From Moniliophthora roreri (lineage: Eukaryota > Basidiomycota > Agaricomycetes > Agaricales > Marasmiaceae), in assembly GCA_001466705.2 (NCBI GenBank), contig LATX02000185.1, positions 1 to 64,000 of the forward strand: a DNA stretch of 64,000 bases. Reading direction: 5' to 3'. Position numbers and translations under genes: made by a program. Position 1 is the first letter of the stretch, and every line of letters starts with the position of its first letter. Positions 36,187-50,388 of the stretch are shown in pieces. Under the pieces are notes generated by a model. That model was not told the DNA's origin. It made no database searches and saw only the letters and a list, made by a program, of their open reading frames with translations.

Positions 36187-38532
36187 CATAGTCTGCTCCC
36201 CACGGCCTTTCACGAATTTACGCAAAACATACGACAGTATTAGATTTATGATGTTCTACGAGTTTACTGCCTTACTCGGGCGGTGAATGCTATCCAGTTA
36301 CATTGTCTGTGTTTCACGCGGTAACCAAGGAGGCAAAGATTGCCGTCAGAAATGGGATGATGGACCATGAAAGGTACCACACAAGCCCCACAAACATAAC
36401 GTGTGGCTGAATTGTAGCTGCTAGTTGGTGTACACACATCGGATAATGATGGCATGGAACCAAGTTTCGCTTATCGATATCATCAAACGTCGCATCCGAT
36501 GTAAACCTTTACTGACTTGCGGGAACTTCGTCTCAGTCGCGCTGTGATCGCGGAGCTCTTCCTTATTCCACTTTTCTGCTAAACCTAAGGATTCCGAGTA
36601 CGCCACTGACAAGCCGTGGGTGTAAAACCAATCGTTCCTATAGCCCCTGGCTCTGCTCAGTAAACTTTAGGTAGTGACTTGCACCAAGAAACTTTGCAAG
36701 TAATATTTCCAGCTAAATGACAGGCACGTGTAGTCACATCATCCGGTTCTTATTGATTGATATATCAACAGGGCGGCAGCACCCACACTGATTACCAAAA
36801 CATTGTTAAGAGTCGCCAATCTTTTGTATTCCCAGTTGAACGTCAAGGGAAATTATCAATTTCCCGAGACAAGTAACTTAGTTATCGGGAAGAAATCGAA
36901 CACTCGTTTGATGCTGTACGACCCACACTGGTCGTTTGCTCCAATTTTGAACGCGACAAAGTGGCAGAACAAATGCATTCACTGAAATGAATGAAAGAAG
37001 TAAAGAGGTGAATGAGATCCATACAGCAAGTCCGGAGCTACTTACACCTGAGGGTATTACGTGCTTCGTGTATATACGGGAAATCCGCCCGCGGTGGATG
37101 AAATGAAATCAGAAATGGAATCCCTTGAAGAGGGTCCAACAGCAAAGGCAACAGGAACCTGCGGCACCAATGGTGTTGAGAAACAGCGCCTACGATATCG
37201 TCAGCATCGTTGCGCCCATGTAAGCCGAGAAGAGCGATCGATACGCTCAGGTTTCTTCTTCAGTAGAGCGCTTATTAGGCGCTTACGGCGTGGTAGGACG
37301 AAGTGGTCAGCTGAACCCTTGTTCTGCGAAAACAAACATGACTTCATCCAGAAAGACGCTCTCCCGGGTTCGAAAGGAGTCAACAACTGACTCGAAGAAA
37401 TGATGGACAAGCTGCCTCGAGGCAAAAAAAAGGAGCAGGATTGATATTTCGAAGGCTGTCCACTGGTTTGAGCACACATTGAGGAAGGCAACAGCATCAA
37501 GTCAGCACCGCGGTACCTAAATTCGTATACAGTGATAGCATCCCGAGATAATACTGGGATTGGCGTTATGAGTTTCCGAGAGTTGGAATAGATACGCCGC
37601 CATGTATTGAAAGCCTAGGCCGAAGGATGGATTATGTCCTTTCTTAGTAAATGCTGTCGTTGAAAGGTGTGCGAGACGGTGCAATCCAGTACAGTTAGCC
37701 GAGTGGCCACGACATTTAGCAGACATCCGAAGATATTTATCTGTATATCTTTTTTCGGTTAGAAGTCAGCGAGAGAGGACGTATCTGCGATTAAGTAGAG
37801 GACTACATACGTAGAATATCCGTGCAGCTTGAGCTAAGCACAAGGCGGACCACTACCGGTTATCAGATACCTGCCAATTCGGTGCAATGGTTGATTTCGC
37901 TTCAAACTATGCGGGTTAAGCTTATCGAGCAGTTTGTTTGCATGAAAAGTTTCTCACGACTTTTACCTCGATAATGCCAGCACTTCCATTCGAACTCTCC
38001 ACTAATATCTCGGGGCTGCACGGCGGCGCATGCCTCCTACAACGATGACTCTGTACCTTTGGGTTTCCTACTAAATCTGTATAGAAGGACCGCGAGTAAT
38101 GTGAGTCAGGCTCTTTTTCGTATCTCCGAATTGTTCAACTTCGCCGCAGGGTAAACATCCGCTTGCGCTTTGCAAGTAACGCTGTCGGTTCCGTCATAAG
38201 GCGGAAGAAGAAGGATCATCTGCTCTACTGTATCGAGCCAAATATTGTTGGATCAATGTCTCGGTCTTGCTGTACAGCAGATATCCTGTGGATCACTCAT
38301 CAATCGCACCGTCATCTAGATCTTCTTCAACTGACTTGATGACTCAACTGGGATCCTCCGCACAGAACCTGGCGACTCGTCGAAACATGAATGTGGCCCC
38401 ATTCAGGGTTTGCACGAACCCGGATCACAAGATTTGTTAACAGCCCTATCCGAACACCTCTACGAGTCACCAAGGTCAGCTAAACAACAGCAACCCATGC
38501 AAACACCAACATATTGGACAGCACTCTCTTCC
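36187..38532. other. Long intergenic stretch, no gene supported
   Basis: About 2.3 kb with only short, domain-less frames on both strands. No tRNA, repeat family member or splice-connected coding potential was recognised. A decayed element cannot be excluded. Confidence 0.4.
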
Positions 38533-38538
38533 AAATCC

Positions 38539-38550
38539 TATATATATAAG
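38539..38550 (+). promoter_or_regulatory. TATA box of the GNAT-like gene
   Basis: TATATATATAAG lies about 85-95 bp upstream of the ATG at 38,633 and is followed by a C/T- and A-rich leader. Confidence 0.55.
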
Positions 38551-38632
38551 ACTCTCGATGTGAAGCGAATCAGTCATCACCAAAGCATCCTCCTTCACTC
38601 GAAGTCACTTTACATCCACTCCCACCAAACCA

Positions 38633-39652
38633 ATGCCTGGCGCCACTTACAGTTACACCACCGATATCTACCAATGCGCCACCGACATTCCAGCACATGT
38701 ATGGCGTGCCCTGGAAAAGTATGCTGTCCGAGCAAACTGCATCCTCCCTATCATGGTCAAGGTCCTGGAAGCTGAAAGGGAAGGTATGACTGTCCCCAGC
38801 GATCAATCCTGGATCGTCTACCACAGCCCCAACTCCTCCACCGTCGACTTCATCCTCTCCTCTACTCGCAACGAGATTGGGGATTACCCCATCTTCATTG
38901 TCCCCTTATGTGAACCTGCTGCCTTGACAGTAAACTTTATCCGTCCTCGCCTGGAGGCAATGGTCGATAAATTGTTGACTGTCACGAAAATCACGCGCGT
39001 TTACAGCGTCTTCGCCCCTTATCTCGTCAGCCATTTGTTCTCCAAGATCTGGACCGAACTTACGGGCATTCAAGCTGAATCTCAGCCTTACTACGACTCG
39101 AAGCTCTCCTACTGCACCGAGAGCATGCTCCAAACCCGCGAAAATACCATGACACCTAATGTCGTTCATAAGTCGCGAGCTGCTAGCAACGCCGACATCC
39201 CACGCATCGCTGAACTCTGTTATGAGTTTGCTCGGGACTCCGAGCCCTTCATCTTGTCTGGAGATGAGGCACTTTTCGAAGCGAAGGTTCTTGTTGGCAA
39301 CCAGCAAGTTTGGGTACACGAGGTCTCTGCCCCGGGAAGTCGCCCCAATATTGCCTGTATCGCGGCTTTCACCCGCAACAGCGAAACCAACGCCACGATA
39401 ACAAAAGTATTCACCGACAACAGATATCGTGGCTTAAAATGCGCACAACGACTAGTCCGTCGTGTGTGCCAATATCTGTTCACGAGCAAGGATACAGTTT
39501 CGTTGTACGTTGGCCGGAGCAAGGGTGCTGCGGCCAAGGTCTACCACAACGTTGGTTTTGTTGGACTTGAGGGGCCCGCCGCTCAAATCGATGACATGAC
39601 ATGGTTAGAGATTGGATTCGACCGTACCAAGGTCACCCTTGGTCACTGGTAG
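38633..39652 (+). CDS. GNAT-like acyltransferase (339 aa)
   Basis: A single exon of 339 residues (MPGATYSYTTDIYQC...). The C-terminal half carries a GNAT-like fold signature: RAASNADIPRIAELCYEFARD, the central IACIAAFTRNSETNATITKVFTDNRYRGLKCAQRLVRR segment, where the 'VFT..+YRG.G.A..L' pattern is acetyl-CoA-binding motif A with one Gly replaced by Lys, and SLYVG...AAKVYHNVGFVG as motif B. The N-terminal half (about 150 residues) is a separate, unrecognised region found in similar fungal proteins. The substrate is unknown and the location is probably cytosolic. A TATA box stands upstream. Confidence 0.7.
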   Translation: MPGATYSYTTDIYQCATDIPAHVWRALEKYAVRANCILPIMVKVLEAEREGMTVPSDQSWIVYHSPNSSTVDFILSSTRNEIGDYPIFIVPLCEPAALTVNFIRPRLEAMVDKLLTVTKITRVYSVFAPYLVSHLFSKIWTELTGIQAESQPYYDSKLSYCTESMLQTRENTMTPNVVHKSRAASNADIPRIAELCYEFARDSEPFILSGDEALFEAKVLVGNQQVWVHEVSAPGSRPNIACIAAFTRNSETNATITKVFTDNRYRGLKCAQRLVRRVCQYLFTSKDTVSLYVGRSKGAAAKVYHNVGFVGLEGPAAQIDDMTWLEIGFDRTKVTLGHW

Positions 39653-39923
39653 ATTGTTCCTGGCACGGTGTATTCTTGAAAACATTAGTGTATAGGACTT
39701 TTCATAATGATTTCCCCACTCTGTCCCAAACTGTATTTATATACCCAGTTTCCCGGCTCATAGATATACTCTTGTAGCAAGTAGTACAACCATGCAAAGG
39801 ATAACCTGCAATATATTGGAATTTTTTCTCCTTTTTTCCACTTTGGTCGGTGAACGCGTCCGACTGTGGGAACCTTGTTTTTCAGCGACTTGACCACCAC
39901 CACCGTCGACTCTCACTTCTACC

Positions 39924-40315
39924 ATGGCGCGTCTCTCAATACTGGATATATTACACCGTGGTGTTGTTTACTCCCTTGCTGGAGTCACCTTGTGGGCTGT
40001 TGTATCAAGCGTTGCCGTTCATCGTCATACAATTCAAGCCGGAAAAGGTTCTCTTTGTTCTCGTATCGTGGGGGGTATTGGCTGATTCTGAACAGAGGTA
40101 TCGTGAATTACATCTTAACATCCATTTCAGTGGTTTATTTGGCTTTTGTTCAGTATATGGAGCGGAAAGAGGCGGAAGAGCGGCAACAGCAGGTGTGTAT
40201 GTACTGACGCGCGCGATCATAGCTGGCGCTGAAACACATCATTTTTTCCGTCTAGGAAGAAGCCGCAAGAACGAGCGGCAACGTCTCTGAAGCTGTAAAG
40301 TTGGGGTCTTCTTAG
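39924..40315 (+). CDS. Small single-span mitochondrial protein, COX14-like (81 aa)
   Basis: Three exons (39924-40047, 40131-40192, 40256-40315) with matching phases give 81 residues beginning MARLSILDILHRGVVYSLAGV. One hydrophobic helix (about residues 13-33) follows a short 'LDILHRG' N-terminus, then a charged C-terminus with MERKEAEERQQQ. This fits COX14-type cytochrome c oxidase assembly factors, which are tiny inner-membrane proteins with an 'HR.TVL.L.G' helix start. The assignment rests on pattern only. The first intron (83 bp) uses a GTTCTC donor; an earlier AG acceptor would put the second exon out of frame. Confidence 0.5.
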
Positions 40316-41247
40316 GTCGTAGATGTAAGCACCAAGATTTGTGAGAGGTGCGTTATGGCATCAACATCTCACTTTCGTCTCCGTTCTCACTTGCGCTGTT
40401 GGACCTACAGCACTCGTAATTCTCCCGATTCTCGGTCATTAACGAAGGACTCGGGAACTGTAGCGCTAGCTAGACCTGACGAAGGCTGTTTTCGTCCACT
40501 GTTTCAAGAGGCTTCGTCTGTATAGTAATGTGATGTTGGTCTACAGAAAGCATGTGGGCGACCCGTCAAAGAATGGATCCAAGGCAGTCCAAGGGCTCAA
40601 CTTCTGATGCAGCAGTCGACTTGATCAGCAGCAGTTTTACCGTTTGCGTGTCTCTCGGACGACGTGGGACAGCGTTTACGCCGTGATCATAATAAAATAT
40701 GCTCGGGGCTGACCGGTTCCGCGTCCGAGACAGAAACCTCGTTTCCGCTGCGACAGCCGGCAAGATCACTGCGGTGAATGCGACTGTCCTTGCAACGACT
40801 GTGATCGACGTTGTGTACATAGCACTTGTGTTTGGATTTCATTTTGTTGCCTTCCCGACTGACGTTTTCGTAATGTCACTAGTCTTTGTTCCTTTGTGAA
40901 TGCATGGCTTGTCGAGTCTTCAATTTGAGAAGTGTGCTGAGCATGTCGGACGGCCTGAACATCGACCAAAACTATTACCTCGGTGCCTTGACTGGTAGTA
41001 TGGTTGTAGAGTACCTACCCAGGGGGGTATGTGTGTCAATGTCACCCGGTGCGTGACCCCATGACCTCTCACGCAATCCATGATGCTTCGCATTTTTTGT
41101 TCCCTGTTTGGACAGACCGATCGGTTGGAGAACAATGAACTCGACCTGAAGACGGCTGTCTTTCTTCTTTCATCTTCTTTCACCATCCTTTGACCCAAGT
41201 CCTTCATCCTACCTCCCTATTCATTCTCCCTTGACAAAGCCGGTTTC
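40316..41247. other. Intergenic, no gene supported
   Basis: Contains the promoter and long 5' leader of the kinase gene; the last 80 bases are C/T-rich, as in many basidiomycete leaders. Short frames on both strands have no domain. Confidence 0.4.
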
Positions 41248-42656
<1,409 letters not shown>

Positions 42657-43362
42657 CATGGACTCGGACACAATAGATGGTTTGGACAGGCATTGTACCA
42701 ACACATGACATTAAAAATCTGGAAGGATTTCCCGGGTTGCTCTGTATACCCTGGGTCTTCATATTGGGACACTCTTTATTTATCTAACAGGATTGCTCGC
42801 CAGGTTGCGGCGGTCATTTTTGTTGGGGATGTTGTAATGGTTTCTATTCATTATTTTTATTGGCATTTGACACCGTTTAATGCTCTTGCTGTCACCGCAT
42901 TCTTCGTGGTCGGCGAAAAATTTGTTCCTTTGTTGTATCTTGTAATACATCCTCGCATTACAATTACCTGCTTTTCCCTGGTCAACCTGAATTTTTTTGA
43001 GCACTGAAAGCGAGAGTACAACGCCAGAGTCGTGGTCGCCGGCCCTCAGCGGATAGCTTTATTTGGCAAGCACAAACAGTCATCACACCCAAAAATGCCC
43101 ATGGCCATTTCAATTCCGCGCTGGCTCTTCAACGAGCGCGAGTGGCCTAAACACTTTACACATTCCTCCTTACCTTGTTTCTCTGTCCCCTGGTATATCA
43201 GCGGTCCAAAAAGCTCGCAAAACCGTCAGGAACCTGTCGAGATCAAGTTGGGTCGCGCACATTCTCACAGCCCCAGGCTTGGGCTCTGGCGGCTGTCTGG
43301 CTGCCTCCTTGCTGGATTTTGCGTTTTCGTAACCTTGAAGTGGTCCTCGGAGAATATCTGGA
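42657..43362. other. Intergenic, no gene supported
   Basis: AT-rich 3' region of the kinase gene followed by the promoter of SWR1. Frames here are short and without domains. Confidence 0.4.
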
Positions 43363-46300
43363 ATGGCACGAAGAGATTTAGTATCCAACGAGTCTAGCGT
43401 GGCGGCCGGCAGGAGCGGTAGTGCGGTTAGTCGCAGTAGACGAAGCAGGGATAGGAACCGGACGGTTGAGAAGGATGATAGGGATGGAAACGGGAGAACC
43501 TCGCAGGATTGGATGACGGAGGAGGTAGAAATGGCAAAGACGCAATTATTGGAAGAAAAGCAGGCACAGCTGGAAAGTATCTATGATAGGCACGACAGTA
43601 TGGTAAGTTATAGTCTTCTTGGGTGGAAACGGCTACTTTAATGGGGTATTCGTTTGCAGATTCGAGAGCTGTTCCACATGGAAAACTTTCTGACGATGAC
43701 TACCTACGATCCTACGGTCAGCAGTTCAAACGGTATAAGGATTCGTAAGCTAACTTGAACACATTACAGGAAGCTAAAAGGGATGAATCGGTAGCATTCC
43801 GTCAGGTGCGTAGCACTACCTCTTCTGTGGCATTCATCGTTATTCATTGCCGCCTGAACAGTGGAAAACGCAGCACGATTTGCTTGACAAGGCCGAATCC
43901 TCCAGTACAGGTGGCTCAAGAAGGCGAACCCGTCGTGCTCAGACGGAACGTACAACAAATTTACTCCGCAGTTCGCTCTCCGCACCAACATCCCAACCGG
44001 TCAAGACCAAGAGAAAGAAATCTACGATGGCGGACACTGCCGACATATGGAATATAATTGCCAGCGCCAAAGTTAACGGGAAAGGGAAAGAGAAGGCAGT
44101 CGATGCAACTCCCTGGCCAGTAGCAGTCGGAACCGATCAGGATTCAATTTCAACCCGATTGAGTTCCAACCGACCGAGAAGGAAACCTGCAACAGAAAGC
44201 ACTTCCGCTACTCCAGAACCGCCAAAGCACAAACGTAGACCAGAGCCTACACCAGAGGTATCTCAACCTCAGCATCGCAAGCGGCGCAAGACAGATGTCA
44301 CGCCAGAGGCTGCTCACGATGTCCATGATCCTGGTGGTATTTCGGTACCAGATCCTTCGCCAGACCCGGCCGGCACAGCGCCTGTGAAGAGTCGGATGCT
44401 ACCTCAACGTTCAGCAGTATCACGTCATTCTCTTGTTCGTACCTATCACTTTGTGAATCACAGTATTATTGATATTTATGTGTGTAGATTTCCACTACAT
44501 CCCAGCGTGCTCCTTCATCGCCACCACATCCTTTAACACCGTCATTCTTGAACATCAAGCGAGTCAAGCTTATTGTCCGGAAGCCTGACCCGCTGATTTC
44601 GAACCCGCACCAGCGAGTACCACCTCCAAAATACGGCGAATCCCTGGATAAATTGTTGTCCTCATACTCGTATTGCAAAGATGAGGGTATCAGCAAGCAG
44701 GCCCTAGAAAGCCGAGCACGTTCAGAAGCGGAGATACTACATCGTGCAGCCAAACTTCGGAAAGAGGACCGGTACTATGGTGACATCGATACCTCGGTGC
44801 TTGACTTGAACAATGTGAAGAGTGACCCACAGAAGATTATTTCGCAAGGAAGGGAGGCGAAGGATATTTGGGATTACTGTATACAAGATGCCATCGAATA
44901 TGATCGCAGTAGAAGGAAGAGGCCGAGCGGACAAGTAATTGCTGCGCAGATTGCTTCGAAGATACGATTATATTGGGAAGCACAAGCAGCGAAGCAGGAT
45001 AAAGCCAGGACCCAAGAGGAGAAGCGGTTGAAATTACTGGCGAAAGCGACCATTAAGTTGGTTGCAGCAGAGTGGAAGAAAGCGGTACTTGTAAGTTAAA
45101 TGTTTGCCTTGTCTTTCGCATGTTTTGCAAGGTAACTTATCAGCGTTGTTTGTGCAGCATATCCGGGAGCAGGAGCGGTTAAGGCTCGAAGCTGAGGAGC
45201 TGAGACGTGGCCACGAGCATTTGGATGCCATCTTGAATCAGTCAGGTCAAATTCTGGAGTCCCAACAGGTGGACCTTACAAGAGGCGACTTATCAAGGAG
45301 CCTCTCGCGGAGCGTTTCTGTGATGTCAGGTGCTCCGGATTCTGATGACGACGAAGAGGAAGAGGATGAAGATGATGGTGGTGGTGGTGATGATGACGAT
45401 GACGATAGCAGACAAGGTGATGATGCTGGCGACGAAGGTACAGGTGGAGGAGATACCGACACGGATGAACACGCGTCGCGAGGAGCTGGGGGAAGCGCCA
45501 TGGACATCGACTTATCCGCTATTTATGGTGACGAGGATGGAGTACAGCCTCGCATTGAAAGCCCAGTGGATCCGCACCCCGAGTCAATTATAGGGTCTAC
45601 ACCGTCGAGATCATCTTCTCCGCAACTGGTCTACCGAGGACTAGATGCAGATGCAGATACCGATACCGACGTTGATGAAGGCATGCGAACTCCCGTGCCA
45701 GGTTTTCCTACGCCTGACCGTAAATCGACACCTGCGCCCATCACAAGCGACGAAACACTCCCGGTCGCCGACATTGTCACACATGATCTTAATAGTCGCA
45801 GTTCTACGTCTGATGGTGTTATCACACCACCTAACGAGGTAGACGACATATCTTTGATTCGGGATCCCAAAGATTCAGATGGCGTGGATCATGTTCCCCT
45901 TGATGGTACAATCTTTTCTACTCCGAAAACTATGTTGATATTCAGCAATAAGAACGGAAGGATAGCAGAAGACAGAGACCAAATGTCTGAAATCGGTGTT
46001 GTTGACCATGGAGGTGATATGACCGAAAGCACCACGCTCTTAGACCAAAATTTACCCAAGGAGAACCAAGCTGCGCAGGACCGTGTCTCTTTGGAAGATG
46101 CTCGGTCAGAAGACGTAACAGGTGAAGAGGCGGGCGAGGTGGATACGGAGCCCGAGGATGTGGATGTGAACGAGATACCTGAATACTTGAAGCCTTTTGC
46201 TGTTGCACCTGTGAAATGGGATCCAGAACAGAAGATCACTCCCCCGCTCCTTCTCCGAGGAGTTCTTCGTCCGTATCAGTTCTCAGGTCTGGAGTGGCTG

Positions 46301-48928
46301 GCCAGTTTACATACAAACAACCTCAATGGTATTCTGGCCGACGAAATGGGTCTAGGGTGAGATAATTCCTTGACAGACTGAGGGGCCACGTCATTGACTG
46401 TTTTGGCTACAGGAAAACTATCCAGACCATTTCGTTACTAGCTTATCTGGCGTGCGAGAGGGGAATATGGGGGCCCCATCTCATAGTGCGTATACACTTC
46501 CACCGCTCCGCTGCAATTTCTGACCGTACATTATAGATTGTGCCTACGAGCGTACTTTTGAACTGGGAAATGGAATTCAAAAAGTTTCTTCCCGGATTCA
46601 GAATTCTCAGTTACCATGGAACCACCAAGCGCCGAAAAGAGCTTAGGCAAGGCTGGAACGATAAGCACTCCTTCAATGTATGCATTACATCATACACCCT
46701 TGCCAGTAGAGATGCCCATATCTTCAAGAGAAAGCCATGGTACTACATGATCCTTGATGAAGCTCATATGATAAAAAACTTCAAGTCACAAAGATGGAAT
46801 ATCCTGCTGATGTTTCGCTCCTTCCGACGCCTTCTCCTCACCGGTACTCCACTGCAGAACAATCTCACCGAGCTCTGGGCATTGTTACAATTCTTGATGT
46901 CGGGAGCCAATTTCGCCAATCTGAAGGAGTTCGGCGAGTGGTTTTCGAGTAAGTCTTGTGTTAATGGTTCTCCCTAGTACGTATACTGACGTTAGTATCT
47001 AGATCCCCTCGAGAAGGCAATTGAAATGGGGAACATCCTCGATGACGAGACAATGCAACGAGTCTCTAAGCTCCACACGGTATTACGTCCTTATCTTCTC
47101 CGTCGTCTGAAGCGAGACGTCGAGAAAGAGCTACCGAGTAAATTCGAGCATTTAGTGCTATGCCCCTTGTCAAAACGCCAGCGATACCTTTACGATGAAT
47201 TCATGGCTCGTGCTCAAACGCAGGACGCACTGCAATCTGGGATATACCAAAAGATTGCCAACATTTTGATGCAGCTGCGCAAAGTCTGCAATCACCCCGA
47301 CCTATTCGAAGTCAGGCCTATCGTCACTTCATTTGCCATGGATCGTTCTGCAGTGGCGGATTTCGAGATCAAGGAGCTTCTCATTCGCCGACGGTTGCTG
47401 ACAGAAGAAGAGGGTTTAAATCTGGGTTTACTCAATCTCCAGTTCGCCAGAGACCAGCCCCCACCACTGATGACTGCTCTCGAGACCCGGAGGCTGAATG
47501 CTACCCCTCATTTCCCTTTTGTACATGACGATGCAGGGGCTCCTCCTCCTAACGACACCCGGACGATCGCAGGCTTTCGTGCTTACACTACATGGCGATG
47601 TCGTGCAGAACAGATAGCGCAGTGGAAGCATTTTGCGTATATCAATCATCTGCGCTGCTCACACACCCCTGTGTATGGATCTGAAATTCTACAAATTGCT
47701 CGTCGTTTTTTCACTCCAATCTTTCCCCTGAGCGCCATTGATATACGCCCCAACTACATGAACACCGTGCAGAATGTACATGCGGCCGTTCTTTCTTATG
47801 CCGACCGTGCGGAGCAAATGGTAGATGTTATTGACCGGTTTGCCTTTGTCACACCTACTGTTGTTGCACGCGACCTACCGCGCATCGCTCTCCCCGGGTT
47901 AGAACGAACACTCAACGAACAACCGCCTGAATTCGACTCTAGCTTGCATCACGTTACTGTCAAGCTCCAGATTGCTTTCCCTGATCCTTCACTGCTACAA
48001 TACGATTGTGGCAAGTTACAGAAACTCGCGGAGCTCCTGCGCGAGAAGAAAGCTGGTGGTCATCGGATCCTGATCTTCACTCAGATGACCAGGATCCTTG
48101 ATATTCTGGAGATATTCCTCAATTTTCACGGGTACCTCTATCTACGGTTGGATGGTGCCACGAAGATTGAGGATCGACAATATATCACCGAACGATTCAA
48201 TGCTGATCCTCGCATGTTTTGTTTCATTTCCTCTTCACGCTCCGGAGGAGTCGGTATCAAGTACGTTGACATCATAAAAGAATTGTACCTTGGCTAATCT
48301 CTCCGATAGCTTGACAGGTGCAGATACGGTAGTTTTCTACGACAGTGACTTCAACCCGCAGATGGACCGACAATGTGAAGACAGGTAGATATTTTGTGTT
48401 CTTTCCCGCTATACACTGCTTTCGCTAACGTCTGGTTTCAGAGCTCACCGTATCGGTCAAATACGCGATGTTCATATATATCGCTTTGTTTCGCAGTACA
48501 CCGTTGAGGAGGCCATGTTACGTAAAGCCAACCAGAAACGGTCGTTGGATGATATTGTCATTCAAAAAGGCGAATTTGATTGGAGGTCTCTGTTTGATAA
48601 CGAGGGCGCCCTGACAAAGGCTCTGGGCGAGTTTGAAGACACCGAAGATGCTCATGCAGCAGAGGTTGCTGCAAGAGAAGCTGTCGTTTTGGAGGGCGCC
48701 GACAATGACGACTTCGGAGTAATCGGAGAGGCCGATGGCGACGGAACTGTGGTTGAAAAGGAAAGAAGTCAAAGCCTACCTGCACAAGGTCACAACCCCG
48801 ATGTGCAAGAAACTACCAATAACGCTAACGCCGAGGAAGAGGAGGGGGAGGAAGAAGGAGGAACTGTTGTGGAGTACATGCTTTCATTTGTTCAACGGGA
48901 TTCAGAGTTTTTCCATGATTGGCGTTAA
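43363..48928 (+). CDS. SWR1: SWR1-type chromatin remodelling ATPase
   Basis: About eleven exons from the ATG at 43,363 ([12 protein letters not shown]) to the TAA at 48,926-48,928 encode roughly 1,670 residues. The N-terminus is basic and Ser-rich. An HSA-like segment (around 44,830-45,090, with [21 protein letters not shown]) would bind actin-related subunits, and an acidic Asp/Glu tract (45,340-45,420) suits histone contact. The Snf2 ATPase follows: motif I DEMGLGKT split by an intron near 46,355, DEAH box [11 protein letters not shown] near 46,760, LTGTPLQNN, then an INO80/SWR1-type insertion of about 250 residues. The second lobe has [29 protein letters not shown] and QCEDRAHRIGQ. The insertion and HSA identify the SWR1/INO80 class; SWR1 exchanges H2A for H2A.Z. 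It is convergent with the gene at 49,247-50,388. Confidence 0.92.
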
Positions 48929-49246
48929 CGATCTCGAGCTAATTTATTCAACATTCAATGATTCATCTTTTTTGTACTGAGTACTGTACAGCAGGTGTAA
49001 TGCACGCTCCAAGACGTCCGCTGCCACACTTGAGCAATGGTATTAACCGACGCAGATATGTCGCGAGGATATTGATATGTGGGACGAAGACAAGGCAGTC
49101 CCTCGAGGTGCAGATTTCTGCATCGTACGCGAATTCGCTGAGCACAGCCAAGAAGGTAGTACGTTCCAATGGTACTGGGGTACTGGGGTATAAGCTTCGA
49201 CTTTCTCAGCATGGGAGCATGACTGGTGTCTGAGGTCAACATACCA
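48929..49246. other. Short 3' intergenic between convergent genes
   Basis: Only terminator and 3' UTR sequence is expected between SWR1 and the homeodomain-like gene 2. A duplicated 'gtactggg' string occurs near 49,171-49,188. Nothing else was recognised. Confidence 0.4.
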
Positions 49247-50388
49247 TCAACCGATGAAATCCAAAGCACCATACTCCAAGCTGCTGCCTAGCTGATAGAA
49301 TTCTTCCATCATCTTTCCACACGGTTCAGGCATGTCATGGAGATCCTCCATCACGCTCGGGTGCCACATATCGGACAGTGTTTCTGAGTCGAAATGATCA
49401 TTCATGGTCTGTATTTGGGATGTAAACAGGACTCGGTGTGGGGCAGATTCCATCTCATCATCGTATACTTCCACTTCATTTGTCAAGTCTTCTGCGTCGT
49501 CATTATACTTCTGCTCCAAACCATCCCACAGCGTACAGTTTAGTTTGCCTTGTTCAGCTTCGAGAAAATCAGCGACAACTTCGTAGTCAAGCCTCAGAAG
49601 ATTCGCCCATGATAATATGAGATCTGGAGATGGATTTGGGTTGGCACTTTGGTAAAGAATTCTCTTTAACGAGTCGGCGACCTCGGGGCTGATCGTGGGT
49701 CCTGTGTTGGTTGAAGGTTCAGCATCGAATGGCTCGGATGACTCGACCGCGGCTGGCGACGCGCTAATTATTATCGCGAATCTGGGCTCTGGCGACGCTG
49801 CGATAGTGGTGAGTGCAGTATTGGGGTATTCAGCATCGAATGCCTCTGGTGACTCAACCTCGGTCGATGAAACGGGTATTGTCACAGCGAACCTGGGATC
49901 TGTCTCGGATACTAAGACGAGGGTGGCGTTGCAATCTCAGCCGTAGTTTTAATCCTAAACGGCATAATCCTACTTACCGGATTTCCTGGACGATTTCCTG
50001 GTTTTGGGTGCCTTTTTCTCTCGAGCTAATCTTCGTGCGTGAGTGAACCAACGAGCCAAAGACGCGAGCTTATAATCTTCGTAGCCGGGAATTTCCTGAT
50101 TCCTTTGTCAACAAACCATCGATGTCCGTAGATTAGAATAACCTACTTGAATTCTCTTCAAGATATCTCTTTTCTGCTCTGGAGTAGGAGTCGTAATTCC
50201 TTGCTTAAAAAAGGCATCTGTTTGAAATGGTGAGTGGCATAAATCAAGTGGTACACAGATGGAAGTGACCTATTAAGATACCCCGAGCCTCCCACCAAAC
50301 GTTTCGAGCGTGTTTTTTGTATTTCAGTCGATGAAAGAGAGCTTGAAGTGGATGAAGTGTCTGGACAGCCTCTGTCTTTCTTGGGCAT
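49247..50388 (-). CDS. Atypical homeodomain-like protein 2, intron-1 phase problem
   Basis: Exons modelled as 50388-50270, 50217-50147, 50095-49978 and 49935-49247. The N-terminus (MPKKDRGCPDT) leads to KTRSKRLVGGSGYLN, matching the SKRPRLITQEG and KPKRHITNEG starts of the two paralogues. The core has AFFKQGITTPTPEQKRDILKRIQ, EIPGYEDY and a recognition helix with WFTHARRL, where canonical Asn51 is His. The last exon carries two copies of a roughly 27-residue segment (PRFAVTIPVSS...EAFDAE and PRFAIIISASP...EPFDAE) and the conserved C-terminal GKMMEEF...GALDF region. The only good first donor (AG/GTCACT) leaves two bases, whereas exon 2 needs one. The gene may therefore be frameshifted near the T6 run at about 50,206-50,213, or use an unusual splice site. 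Confidence 0.6.

Noticed and set aside
37355..37385. GGTTCGA string suggesting a tRNA T-loop
   Set aside because: No pairing stem and no upstream A box, D-arm or anticodon arm.
45247..45507. Antisense serine/proline-rich frame
   Set aside because: It is the reverse complement of the acidic tract in SWR1.
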